Shown: positions 1 to 7,156 of the stretch, in pieces | How positions within the stretch are numbered: position 1 is the stretch's first letter | Layout: every line of letters starts with the position of its first letter | Source: CAUYUA01 sp963575675 | Lineage (GTDB): Bacteria; Pseudomonadota; Alphaproteobacteria; Azospirillales; Azospirillaceae | Reading direction: 5' to 3' | DNA: 17,007 nt | NCBI GenBank assembly: GCA_963575675.1 | Contig: CAUYUA010000258.1 | Coordinates: 1 to 17,007 of the forward strand | The notes under the pieces: model-generated | Databases searched by the model: none | Told to the model about the DNA's origin: nothing | The model's input: only the letters and a program-made list of their open reading frames with translations | Position numbers and translations under genes: made by a program

Positions 1-1
1 T

Positions 2-709
2 TCTTCGGAGTGCGCCGCCGCCTATCCCGATCTGGATCAAGTGTTCCGAGCCACCAATTTCCCTCCATTTATGTATAACGGCGGTGGTGGCGCCAAAGGA
101 CTCTATCCTCTATTGATTAAGGCGGCGTTTGATCGCATGGGAGTTCCGGTGGTGCTGCAAACCGCACCGTGGAGACGGGCGTTGACTTCTTCTCTGGAGG
201 AGGCCATTGGAATTGGAGGAATTTATGTCAACTCTGATCGCTTAACAAAATATGATTATTCTGATCCGATTTTTCACGAGGAACTTATGCTTTATACAGT
301 TCCTGAGAAGCTGTTTTCATTCGAAACCCTTGACGATTTGGCCGGAAAGACTATCGGCGGGATGAGGGGGTGGAGTTATGGAGACGCTTTTGACCAAGCG
401 CGCGCGGCGGGAAAATTTAAGGTTGAAGAAGTCTCTAAAGATGAACAAAATGTAGGGAAATTGGTGGTTGGAAGACTGGACGCTATAATTTCAACGCGCG
501 AGTGCTTAGACGTTTTGAGACAAACGATGTCCCGAGAGATTGGGAGCTTGATCCTTTTGCCAAAGCCTTTAATTAGTAATGCGACTTACCTCGCGTTCAG
601 TAAAGCTCAGCACAAGGCGTATCTATTGACGCAGTTCAACGTCGCTCTTATCCAGATGCGTCAGGACGGTCTCTATCAGAAATTGACGAAAGAGGCGTTC
701 TCTGAGTGA
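2..709 (+). CDS. Periplasmic solute-binding protein (family 3 type), 5' end outside window
   Basis: This is the C-terminal 235 or so residues of an extracellular solute-binding protein of the amino-acid ABC transporter type (SBP_bac_3 fold). The frame is open from the left edge. The first visible residues, SSECAAAYPDLDQ, look like the end of a signal peptide followed by the mature start, so only a short N-terminal piece is missing and the GTG at 41 is unlikely to be the true start. Family features include RATNFPPFMY at the first strand, GLYPLLIKAAFDRMG as the first helix, a YSDPIF segment, the hinge-like LAGKTIGGMRGWSY, and a C-terminal helix ending QMRQDGLYQKLTKEAF. No permease or ATPase gene lies downstream; grpE follows after 156 bases. 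It may serve a transporter encoded elsewhere or have a sensory role. The ligand cannot be read from the sequence. Confidence 0.75.
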   Translation, partial: SSECAAAYPDLDQVFRATNFPPFMYNGGGGAKGLYPLLIKAAFDRMGVPVVLQTAPWRRALTSSLEEAIGIGGIYVNSDRLTKYDYSDPIFHEELMLYTVPEKLFSFETLDDLAGKTIGGMRGWSYGDAFDQARAAGKFKVEEVSKDEQNVGKLVVGRLDAIISTRECLDVLRQTMSREIGSLILLPKPLISNATYLAFSKAQHKAYLLTQFNVALIQMRQDGLYQKLTKEAFSE

Positions 710-789
710 CGTCGCCGTTCTTGAGGACCTATATTCATGTATTTTTCGGTCGTTCTAAAAAACCGTCTCTTATTGCGTCTGGCTTTGTT

Positions 790-809
790 GATGAATTCGG
801 AAATTCATC
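790..809. promoter_or_regulatory. Perfect inverted repeat upstream of grpE
   Basis: GATGAATT and AATTCATC form an 8-bp perfect inverted repeat around the four bases CGGA, ending 56 bases before the grpE start. No T-run follows, so it is not a typical Rho-independent terminator for the upstream gene. It does not match the CIRCE element that HrcA binds. It could be a regulator site or an mRNA leader hairpin; no function is shown. The rest of 710-865 holds no gene that I can see. Confidence 0.35.
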
Positions 810-865
810 GGGCAAGCAAGGCAAGAGAACGCCATAGTCAGGGGCCGGTGTAAAGGAGAGTAGCA

Positions 866-1549
866 ATGTTTCCATTTCGACAGGGTTTGTTTTCGTCAGC
901 CACGAGTTCCGACATGGATGAATCGCAACAGACGCCTTCTTCTCCTGAAAACGGCTCTTCTTCAGCTTCCGGTGTTGCGACCGCAGATGTTGCCGCATCT
1001 AGCGTGACTTCGGAAGTTTACGCCGCTGCGGCTGCCGCCGCAGAGTCGAAAATCGCCGAGCTGGAAACCGAAGTGGCGAAGCTTAAGGATCAACTGCTAC
1101 GCATAGCTGCGGACAACGAGAATTTTCGTCGACGCACGCAGCGCGAGCGGGAGGACACCGCTAAATATGCGATTTCTAGCTTTGCCAAAGAGTTATTGTC
1201 TGTGGCGGACAATCTGCGGCGCGCGTTGGAGGCTATTCCAGTCGAGGCGCGTTCTCAGGTTGAAATGCTGCAAAATTTGGCGGTTGGGGTTGAAGCCACA
1301 GAGCGTCAATTGTTGGCGGCGTTTGATCGCGTCGGCATTGTTAAATTAGAGCCTATGGGTGAGCCGTTCGATCCAAACTTTCACCAAGTTATGTTTGAAA
1401 TCGAGAATACCGGCAAGCTACCAACGACGGTTGTTCAAGTCTTGCAATCTGGATATACAATCCATGGTCGTCTGCTGCGGGAAGCTATGGTGGGGGTGGC
1501 CAAAGGAACTCCGGAGGCCTTGCCGCCCAGCGTTGATGAAGAAAAATAA
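866..1549 (+). CDS. grpE: GrpE, nucleotide exchange factor for DnaK
   Basis: GrpE releases ADP from the Hsp70 chaperone DnaK in the cytoplasm so that it can rebind ATP. The 227-residue protein has the expected order. A disordered Ser/Ala-rich N-terminus covers about residues 15-50. A long coiled-coil helix covers about 55-125, including LRIAADNENFRRRTQRERED. A C-terminal beta domain carries the family signature from about 163 to 213: PMGEPFDPNFHQVMFEIEN, then VVQVLQSGYTIHGRLLREAM. The start at 866 is supported by the Shine-Dalgarno sequence AAGGAG at 853-858, seven bases upstream. The alternative ATG at 914 has no such site. GrpE genes often adjoin hrcA or dnaK, but here neither is in the window. 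A weak hairpin follows the gene. Confidence 0.96.
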   Translation: MFPFRQGLFSSATSSDMDESQQTPSSPENGSSSASGVATADVAASSVTSEVYAAAAAAAESKIAELETEVAKLKDQLLRIAADNENFRRRTQREREDTAKYAISSFAKELLSVADNLRRALEAIPVEARSQVEMLQNLAVGVEATERQLLAAFDRVGIVKLEPMGEPFDPNFHQVMFEIENTGKLPTTVVQVLQSGYTIHGRLLREAMVGVAKGTPEALPPSVDEEK

Positions 1550-1607
1550 ACGCGATAGTTCTTTGCCAAATACAAGAACTCTTCGGAATAAAAATTAGAG
1601 GAAGGCT

Positions 1608-1650
1608 AGAGGCCGTGTCTTGGTCGTCGGGGATCAGGAACGCGGCCTCT
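1608..1650 (+). terminator. Possible terminator hairpin after grpE
   Basis: AGAGGCCGTG (1608-1617) and CGCGGCCTCT (1641-1650) pair over ten positions with one G-T wobble, around a 23-base loop. It lies between the convergent ends of grpE and the chemotaxis remnant, where a terminator is expected. No clear T-run follows on either side, so this is only a candidate. Confidence 0.35.
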
Positions 1651-1705
1651 GTCCTACTCTGACTTGTCTAAAGGTTAGATTTCGTGGTGTTTTGACGAAA
1701 AAAAG

Positions 1706-2059
1706 CTATTTCTTTATAAGGCGTAGGAACATATCGATTTCACGATGGAGAATTTCGGATTGTTCAGAAAGGTCGTGGGCTGCTGCGAGAACCTGGTGAG
1801 CCGATTTTTCTATTTGTTCTATTTGTTTAGACGTCTCTTTTTTTTCAAAAAAACCGGCTGAGGATTCTTGTGGCTCCAAAGACGTTTGTTCAATACTGTA
1901 TGAAATCCTTTGGGTCTCAATGCTTTCTTCTTCAATCGCTAAAGCGATTGTCGAGGTGATTTCCTTAATCTGAGCGATAACCTCGCTGATTTCAAGAATC
2001 ACTGCGGCTGTTTGTTTCGAAATGTCTTGAATGGTCATGACCTGACCCATTAGCCTCAA
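1706..2059 (-). pseudogene. C-terminal remnant of a methyl-accepting chemotaxis protein
   Basis: The 117-residue frame resembles only the last part of an MCP signalling domain. IQDISKQTAAVILEISEVIAQIKEITSTIALAIEEESIETQRISYSIEQ (about 10-58) matches the descending helix and its methylation region. The end, HQVLAAAHDLSEQSEILHREIDMFL (about 88-112), matches the usual MCP C-terminus. The sensor domain, HAMP domain and hairpin tip that contacts CheA/CheW are all absent. The first possible start is TTG at 2059, with an in-frame stop 15 bases upstream (2072-2074); ATG codons occur at 2050 and 2038. The middle, about residues 59-85, is unusual (SLEPQESSAGFFEKKETSKQ). I read this as a 5'-truncated, decaying gene in an AT-rich stretch. 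A short functional coiled-coil protein is possible but less likely. Confidence 0.6.
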
Positions 2060-2512
2060 TCGGAAAAAACGTCACTTGCCTTAGGTTATCACAAATTTCA
2101 AGTCATAGTCTTTAGAGGTTTTATTTGGAGAGCGAAAAACCTTGAGTTGAGATACAATCAACCTTATTTATCGGAATAGATATGAAATACGATTATAGAG
2201 TTTAATTTTATATCGTTTTTTTGTCGAGAAGAATATTTTTATTGTTTGGGGTGCGTATTGAGGTTACAATATTTTCATTAACGTCTCTTTAGAGGTAGAG
2301 TTTTTTTTCTAAAGAATGTTAATAATTTTTAATGTTCTCCTCTTCTTGACAAAGAGATGCGCCTCATAGGGCGAGAATTGCAAACTTTGATGAAGAGACG
2401 TTAGAACCGATTCAAAAAAACGTCGATCGATAATTTTGTAGAAAAAATGGAATGATTGACGTGAGAAATTGTTGGTTGTTGTATGTATGACGGTTTACCA
2501 GGGAGGGGTCTT
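2060..2512. other. AT-rich gene-free stretch
   Basis: No convincing gene is seen on either strand. The segment is strongly AT-rich with several T-runs. The 11-mer TCTTTAGAGGT occurs twice (2109-2119 and 2286-2296); the second copy is followed closely by a run of eight T. No remaining piece of the MCP reading frame was recognised here. The right end holds the probable promoter of the repeat lipoprotein. Confidence 0.5.
2456..2484 (+). promoter_or_regulatory. Probable sigma-70-type promoter of the repeat lipoprotein gene
   Basis: TTGACG at 2456-2461 and TTGTAT at 2479-2484 are separated by 17 bases and resemble -35 and -10 boxes. Transcription would start about 20 bases before the ATG at 2513. 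It would also place the upstream in-frame ATG at 2483 inside the -10 box, which favours the later start. Confidence 0.4.
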
Positions 2513-3238
2513 ATGCGTTCATTTTTTCGGAGTGCTGTGATTGTTTTTGGTGTCGTGCCTCTTATGTCTGCTTGTGTTTATGAACGTCAGGATTATGGAG
2601 ATAGTTTCAGTCTGGAAGATCGTTGTGATCAAGGTGATTATAGGGCCTGCGATTCTTTACAGAGTCGGCGACCTGACGAAGATCGGCTTGAACGCACGCG
2701 TTATGAAAAACATCGGGGGGATCAAAGACGGCGTTATGAGGAAGAAAGAGAAGAGCGTGCTCAACACGAGAAGCAAAGACTAGAGCGACAAATAAATCAC
2801 GAGCGAGAAGAAAGACGTTCTCTTGAAGAGCGCCGCGCACATGAAGAGCATCGGGCTCTTGAAGAGCGCCGCGCACATGAAGAACGCCGTTCACATGAGG
2901 AGCGTCGGGCTCTTGAGGAACGCCGCTCACATGAGGAGCGTCGAGTTCATGATGAACGTCGCACACATGAAGAGCGTCGAGTTCTTGAAGAGCGCCGCGC
3001 ACAAGAGGAGAGGAAGGAGCGTAGCGAGCACAAAGCACAAGAAGAGAGAAAAGCGCGTGGTGAGTACAAAACCGAACGTCGTGATGAGCGTCGTGATGAT
3101 CCGCGTCCCGAAAAGTTACGACCGTTTAAGCCGAATGAGTCGCGTTATAGTATAGCGATACGACCAGAAAAGAGAATGATGTGTGTTTTTGATTTCGTGT
3201 CGTGTTGTGTTGTGGTTTATACAAACTCTTTTCTGTAG
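2513..3238 (+). CDS. Lipoprotein with charged six-residue tandem repeats
   Basis: The ATG at 2513 is chosen because GGAGGGG (2502-2508) sits just upstream and a signal peptide follows at once. MRSFFRSAVIVFGVVPLMSAC has Arg residues, a hydrophobic core and a lipobox-like MSAC, so it is probably an exported lipoprotein of 241 residues. A short region with three further Cys (DRCDQGDYRACDSL and nearby) precedes a long Arg/Glu-rich segment. Its core is 11 copies of a six-residue unit of the type E-E-R-R-x-[HL]. This should form a long, highly charged single helix or coiled coil. The last 20 residues (MMCVFDFVSC and onward) are hydrophobic and Cys-rich, unlike the rest, which may reflect a frameshift. 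A terminator follows. I do not recognise a family. An envelope spacer or tether is a guess from architecture only. Confidence 0.65.
   Translation: MRSFFRSAVIVFGVVPLMSACVYERQDYGDSFSLEDRCDQGDYRACDSLQSRRPDEDRLERTRYEKHRGDQRRRYEEEREERAQHEKQRLERQINHEREERRSLEERRAHEEHRALEERRAHEERRSHEERRALEERRSHEERRVHDERRTHEERRVLEERRAQEERKERSEHKAQEERKARGEYKTERRDERRDDPRPEKLRPFKPNESRYSIAIRPEKRMMCVFDFVSCCVVVYTNSFL
2807..3004 (+). repeat. Eleven-copy 18-bp in-frame tandem repeat
   Basis: Each 18-bp unit encodes a variant of EERRxH or EERRxL: SL, AH, AL (with EEHR), AH, SH, AL, SH, VH, TH (with DERR), VL, AQ. A higher-order 36-bp period is visible: the string starting CTCTTGAAGAGCGCCGCGC at 2820 recurs at 2856. The repeat degrades into ERKER- and RRDER-type sequence downstream. 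Its length is a multiple of three throughout, so copy changes would keep the frame. Confidence 0.9.
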
Positions 3239-3280
3239 CACTCAGGGGGAGGAAAGTCTCCCTTGGTGCTTATTTTTATT
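3239..3280 (+). terminator. Rho-independent terminator of the lipoprotein gene
   Basis: AGGGGGA (3244-3250) pairs with TCTCCCT (3257-3263) around GGAAAG with one wobble. Outer pairs CACT with GGTG extend the stem. The T-rich tract CTTATTTTTATT follows. It begins directly after the stop codon. Its core resembles the hairpin at 12563-12587. Confidence 0.75.
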
Positions 3281-3341
3281 CTGTAATTAGAGTATCGTTC
3301 CTGAAACCATCAGATTTTATTCGTAAGAATGACACTGAAAA

Positions 3342-4298
3342 TTACGGATTAGGAGGCGTGTGTCCAGAGGAGTTGACCTCAATGGTAACGTGCGATAGCC
3401 CTAAGAGACCTTCTAAACGTTTTTTATAATGGTCTGGTGGGCAGGGGGTATTTGATGCGAGTGACGCGATAACACCATAATGTCCAGGTCCAAGACGCCA
3501 AAGATGGAAGTCTGTAATGGCTTCGCCGTGTTGTTCGAGTCGGTGGCGCACTGCTTCGGAGAGCGCCGGGGTGGCGGTCATATCAAGAAGTGCGGCGCCG
3601 CTTTCACGAATCAGACCGTAAGACCAAATGGCAATGACGATTGATCCTATGATTGCGGTTAAGGCGTCCATCCATATCCATCCATAAAAGCGTCCAGCCA
3701 AGAGCGCCAGAATTGCTGCGACCGAGGTGAGGGCGTCGGCGAGGACGTGTAGATAGGCGGCCTTCAGGTTGTTGTCCTGCTCAGAGACGTGAGAGCTATG
3801 GTGACTATGGTCGCGATCATGATGGCCGTGTTCATGCTCGTGTTGGAGAAGGCGCGCGCTCAGTAGATTGACCGCCAATCCGAGTATGGCAACCAATAAT
3901 GCTTCGTTGAAGGCGATAGGAATAGGGGCGATTAGACGGCTACAGGCTTCGACGCCGATCAAGATCGAGATGGCGGCAAGGGCTAAGGCGCTACTGAAAC
4001 CAGCCAAGTCGCCGAGTTTTGCAGCGCCGAAAGCAAAGCGAGAATCATTGGAATATTTCTTTGCGTAGCGATATGCAATGGCGGCAATGGCGAGCGCTCC
4101 GGCATGAGTAGACATGTGCCATCCGTCGGCGATCAGAGCCATAGAGCCGAATAAGTTTCCAGCAACAATTTCTCCGACCATCATTACAGAGGTCAGAGCA
4201 ATAACGATCACAGTTCGGCGCTCGTTTTGGTCGTGATGTTCGCCTAAGAATCTGTGGTCGTGAGGTTGTGCGGTAAGAGGCGCAGAAAAAGATGTCAT
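3342..4298 (-). CDS. dmeF: Cation diffusion facilitator, DmeF-like Co/Ni (Zn) exporter
   Basis: This is a proton-coupled divalent metal exporter of the cytoplasmic membrane, 318 residues. The N-terminal HDHRFLGEHHDQNERR is typical of the DmeF branch. Six membrane segments follow. Helix 2 carries DGWHMSTH (D58, H61, H65), so the site reads H-x3-H as in DmeF rather than the common H-x3-D. Helix 5 carries H184 and D188 in YLHVLADALTS. Between helices 4 and 5 is a His-rich cytoplasmic loop, about residues 153-170 (HEHEHGHHDRDHSHH). The C-terminal cytoplasmic domain contains ITDFHLWRLGPGHYGVI and ends near GLSHVTIEVNSS. It lies 49 bases after the dnaJ-like gene on the same strand and may be cotranscribed with it. 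No DmeR-type repressor gene is nearby. Metal preference is inferred from family resemblance. Confidence 0.88.
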   Translation of the reverse strand: MTSFSAPLTAQPHDHRFLGEHHDQNERRTVIVIALTSVMMVGEIVAGNLFGSMALIADGWHMSTHAGALAIAAIAYRYAKKYSNDSRFAFGAAKLGDLAGFSSALALAAISILIGVEACSRLIAPIPIAFNEALLVAILGLAVNLLSARLLQHEHEHGHHDRDHSHHSSHVSEQDNNLKAAYLHVLADALTSVAAILALLAGRFYGWIWMDALTAIIGSIVIAIWSYGLIRESGAALLDMTATPALSEAVRHRLEQHGEAITDFHLWRLGPGHYGVIASLASNTPCPPDHYKKRLEGLLGLSHVTIEVNSSGHTPPNP

Positions 4299-4347
4299 TT
4301 ATTGTTGAGCCTTTCGTGTTGGCATGGGGCAAGAATTGAAGAATGCC

Positions 4348-5337
4348 TTATCCCATGCCGACTTTTTTACGCACGTCATAGCTGCGATCTTTTGCCCACT
4401 TTTCGATGAATTGGGTAAGTTCCGGGTCGAGAGGGTCAGGAAGAACAACTTTAAGTTTTACATACTGATCGCCGGCAACTTTTGTTTTTGGGTCGGTGAC
4501 GCCTTTGCCGCGTAAACGCAATGTGGTTCCCGTGTTGGAGCCGGGTGGAATTTTCACCATGACTTGCCCGTCGAGAGTGGGCACCTTAATGTTGGCGCCG
4601 AGCACTGCTTCGGGAAGGGTGACGGGGACATCGATATGGATGTCTTGTCCGTTGCGGGAAAAAAAGGAGTGGGTATCTACGCGAACTTCAATAATGGCGT
4701 CTCCGGCGGGGCCGCCGCTAACGCCGTCCATGCCTTGATTTTTTAATCGAAGCTTTTGTTGGTCTTCGGTGCCGGGAGGAATAGTGATATCAATGTTTTT
4801 TCCGTTAGACAATGTGACTCGACGTCGTGCGCCGAGCGCCGCGTCGGTGAAGCTGACCGTAACTGAATACGCAATATCGGAGCCGCGCGCTTTGGCGCCG
4901 GAGCTTCCGGCTCCTGTTCCGCTTCCAGCGTTGCTTTTCTTACGTCCGCCGCCGAAGAAATCGGCGAAAGAGAAGAAGTCGTCCGCGCTTGAGCCTGAGG
5001 AAGGGCCGGCGCCTGTGGTTCCGAACGGGTCGCCGCTGGAGCGATGAGCGCCGGCCGTGGGGCCGCGCGGATTCCGGGCGCGGTAATAGGTGCGATCGAC
5101 ACGTTCGGAGCCGTTGGCGTCGATTTCTCCGCGATCATACCGTGCGCGCTTCTCCGAATCGGAGAGCAGAGTGTAAGCCGAGGAGATTTCCTTAAATCTT
5201 TGCTCGATGTCGGCGCGGCCAGGGTTGAGGTCTGGGTGGTATTGTTTGGCCAAACGACGATACGCCTGCTTAATGGCGTCGATTGACGCCGTTTTGCCGA
5301 CTCCGAGAACTTGATAAGGATCGCGCGAGGTTGCCAC
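4348..5337 (-). CDS. DnaJ-type co-chaperone (CbpA-like, no zinc finger)
   Basis: It stimulates the DnaK ATPase and delivers clients, and is probably cytoplasmic. The GTG start at 5337 (VATSRDPYQVLG) is chosen because AGGAGG lies about ten bases upstream and the J domain starts directly after. The frame stays open upstream to 5406, but those residues do not look like the family. The J domain covers about residues 6-70, with the HPD motif at 34-36 (AKQYHPDLNPG). A Gly/Ser/Phe-rich linker spans about 85-150 and includes DDFFSFADFFGGG. Two beta-sandwich client-binding domains follow, with DITIPPGTEDQQKLRLKNQG and VKIPPGSNTGTTLRLRGKG. There are no CxxCxGxG repeats, so this is CbpA-like rather than DnaJ itself. 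Length is 329 residues. A surface lipoprotein gene lies upstream and dmeF downstream on the same strand. Confidence 0.9.
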   Translation of the reverse strand: MATSRDPYQVLGVGKTASIDAIKQAYRRLAKQYHPDLNPGRADIEQRFKEISSAYTLLSDSEKRARYDRGEIDANGSERVDRTYYRARNPRGPTAGAHRSSGDPFGTTGAGPSSGSSADDFFSFADFFGGGRKKSNAGSGTGAGSSGAKARGSDIAYSVTVSFTDAALGARRRVTLSNGKNIDITIPPGTEDQQKLRLKNQGMDGVSGGPAGDAIIEVRVDTHSFFSRNGQDIHIDVPVTLPEAVLGANIKVPTLDGQVMVKIPPGSNTGTTLRLRGKGVTDPKTKVAGDQYVKLKVVLPDPLDPELTQFIEKWAKDRSYDVRKKVGMG

Positions 5338-5696
5338 GATCTGGGGGCCTCCTAAAATGCCCAAAAAGAAATGCCCGGAAAAGCGGTTCGGCTCCGTCGA
5401 GCACACGGCGGGTGCGGAGTCGCTTTATTGAATTGGCGGATGCTTCTGACCATTGTTGGGGTCATTGGAGTATCGCCGATTATAAAGGATCGCTCATTGA
5501 AAACCCTCGCGCATGGCGCAAAGGTCAAGTGGCGACTTTGACCGCATTTCACTAAATAAGGCAACGAAGAGCCTGTTCGGGAAATCCATTCATGATTCCA
5601 AATTGACGACGTTTTGGCTTCGGAGATTGTTTTCTCGCCGGAGCGGGTCGGAGTCATGGATGTTTTTCCCGAAAAGCTTCACAATAGATAATGCGA
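5338..5696. other. Gene-free stretch with probable promoter of the dnaJ-like gene
   Basis: I see no convincing gene here. On the minus strand a perfect TATAAT box lies at 5484-5479, about 140 bases before the GTG start of the dnaJ-like gene. The -35 match upstream of it is weak. Short frames crossing this stretch on either strand look like shadows of the neighbouring genes. Confidence 0.4.
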
Positions 5697-6179
5697 TTAT
5701 TCCATGATTTGCCAAGAGCCGTCGCGTTGTCTGCAAGCGGTTCCAAAGCCGCTATTCTTGCGCTCGCCAGAGGAAACGGTGTGCTGGAATTCGCGGCACC
5801 ACATTCCGCTCTGTGACCACCCTTCGCGAATCGAAACAACGCTTCCGTGATTTCCGGTTTGAGGATTGCTCCAAGTGATGTTCTCGTTAATCGGCGTGGC
5901 GTAGGCGCGCAGAGCCGCTTGCTGGAAGGCTGATTGATCAGCCGAATCGATAAGGGTGGCGGGCGCGCCGATGTAAGCGCCGACCAAGCTTCCGAGGCGG
6001 GCGGCGACGACGCGACCGGAGTCATCGGTGTACGGTTTGCCGTTGTCGCTGGAAGCCGCAGACGAATTCTCGGAGGCGCTATCCTGTGAGCTGCTGGAGG
6101 CGCAGCCGGACAGCAGGGAGACAGTGATGACAAGGACGGGAATGAGCGCTTGGACCGGGGACAGGGAATAACGCAACAT
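5697..6179 (-). CDS. RT0821/Lpp0805-family surface lipoprotein
   Basis: A 160-residue lipoprotein. A signal peptide with the lipobox LLSGC puts the acylated Cys at residue 26. A Ser-rich linker of about 25 residues follows, then VVAARLGSLVGAYIGAPATLIDSAD, a small Gly-rich segment like those of the Rickettsia 17-kDa antigen relatives. The C-terminal domain has AYATPINENITWSNPQTGNHGSVV, the paired Cys in WCREFQHTV and GTACRQRDGSWQI. These match the family known from Rhodospirillales and Rickettsiales next to a dnaJ-like gene and pdxH. The start is supported by GAGG about ten bases upstream. The role is unknown; it probably lies in the outer membrane. It is divergent from pdxH. Confidence 0.85.
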   Translation of the reverse strand: MLRYSLSPVQALIPVLVITVSLLSGCASSSSQDSASENSSAASSDNGKPYTDDSGRVVAARLGSLVGAYIGAPATLIDSADQSAFQQAALRAYATPINENITWSNPQTGNHGSVVSIREGWSQSGMWCREFQHTVSSGERKNSGFGTACRQRDGSWQIME

Positions 6180-6539
6180 GGGAGTTTGCCTCAGATTTCA
6201 TAAAATTAAGTGTAGGATTGGGTGCGGAGAGAGAAACAGCGCCGACACTGATCGGGCGTCGGCAGAAGGGGCCGCTTACGCTCTTGATCCAGCAAGCGCC
6301 GCGCCAGAGTAACAAGCCAAGGAAAACGGCGATAGAGGGTTCTTGATTGACGATGGGGGATTTCATCCAATGAGGTAAGAAAATAATGTGTAAAACAGCG
6401 GTTGCAAGGCGCTTTTGAAGCCGAAGATGGAAAAAGGGGCGCATGTGAAGAATATATGTGATGTGCGATGCGATTTGAATATGGTTCCTGCGTTGGCGGA
6501 AGCGTATAATCGTTTTTGAACATAACAAATGCGGCGGAC
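6180..6539. other. Divergent intergenic region between surface lipoprotein and pdxH
   Basis: This 360-base stretch should carry promoters for both flanking genes. GCCGAC (6241-6246) and GTCGGC (6258-6263) form a six-pair hairpin. A minus-strand frame across it could encode a short hydrophobic peptide, but it lacks family features. A TATAAT box lies at 6505-6510 for pdxH. I see no other feature. Confidence 0.4.
6505..6510 (+). promoter_or_regulatory. Probable -10 box of pdxH
   Basis: A perfect TATAAT lies 29 bases before the ATG at 6540, which would give a leader of about 20 bases. No good -35 box is seen at 16-18 bases spacing. The closest TTGAAT, at 6475, is 24 bases away. Confidence 0.35.
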
Positions 6540-7136
6540 ATGAGCGAGGAACAGCCTGAGGATCCAATTTCCTTGTTTCTTGGTTGGTTAGCGGAAGCCG
6601 AGCAAACGGAGCCGAATGACCCGAATGCGGCGGCTTTGGCCACAGCCGATGCGAATGGCGCGCCTTCAGTTCGCATGGTTTTGCTGAAGGGAGCCGACTC
6701 GCGAGGATTCGTATTCTACACCAATTTGGAGAGCCAAAAAAGCCAAGAACTTCAGGTGAATCCACAAGCGGGGCTATGTTTCCATTGGAAGTCCTTGCGA
6801 CGGCAGGTGCGTGCGGAAGGGACGGTCTCTTTGGTGTCCGATGAAGAGGCCGACGCTTATTTCCAATCTCGATCGCGTGGAAGTCAGATCGGCGCTTGGG
6901 CGTCGCAGCAATCACGGGTTTTGGCCGGACGTTGGGCGTTGGAGCGGCGTGTGGCCGAGTTCACCGTCAAGTTCGGAGTCAGCGCGATTTCGCGTCCGGC
7001 GCATTGGTCCGGGTTTCGGTTATGTCCGCGGCGCATCGAGTTTTGGCGTGATCGGCCGTTTCGGTTGCATGATCGCACCCTATACCGGCGGGATCAGACG
7101 AATCAGCCTTGGACGGTCGAAAAGCTTTTCCCTTAA
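6540..7136 (+). CDS. pdxH: Pyridoxamine 5'-phosphate oxidase
   Basis: This FMN-dependent cytoplasmic enzyme oxidises pyridoxamine or pyridoxine 5'-phosphate to pyridoxal 5'-phosphate, the last step of vitamin B6 coenzyme synthesis and salvage. Family motifs appear in order: VRMVLLKG, GFVFYTNLESQKSQEL (FMN phosphate binding), LRRQVRAEGTV, YFQSRSRGSQIGAWASQQS, and the substrate-binding PRRIEFWRDRPFRLHDR. In the last, Arg and His of RLH correspond to E. coli Arg197 and His199. The protein ends in KLFP, like the usual RLAP end. The ATG at 6540 gives 198 residues. An in-frame TTG at 6516 would add eight residues but lies almost at the expected transcription start. The neighbours are not B6 genes. 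Confidence 0.95.
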   Translation: MSEEQPEDPISLFLGWLAEAEQTEPNDPNAAALATADANGAPSVRMVLLKGADSRGFVFYTNLESQKSQELQVNPQAGLCFHWKSLRRQVRAEGTVSLVSDEEADAYFQSRSRGSQIGAWASQQSRVLAGRWALERRVAEFTVKFGVSAISRPAHWSGFRLCPRRIEFWRDRPFRLHDRTLYRRDQTNQPWTVEKLFP

Positions 7137-7156
7137 TTTTTTATTGAGCGGTGTGT

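Noticed and set aside
735..998. Minus-strand open frame across the grpE start
   Set aside because: It overlaps the well-supported grpE gene on the other strand and has no family features.
2807..3004. CRISPR-like regular repeats
   Set aside because: Repeats are contiguous 18-bp units without spacers and lie inside an open reading frame.
2607..3038. Minus-strand frame of 143 codons opposite the repeat region
   Set aside because: It is open only because the 18-bp repeat keeps all its frames free of stops; the plus-strand frame has the signal peptide, start site and terminator.
5338..5406. N-terminal extension of the DnaJ-like protein
   Set aside because: The J domain starts directly after the GTG at 5337, which has AGGAGG upstream; the extra residues look non-coding.
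6206..6676. Long minus-strand frames across the pdxH upstream region
   Set aside because: They run into pdxH on the other strand. A short hydrophobic stretch from about 6360 looked briefly like a small membrane protein, but no conserved motif was found.
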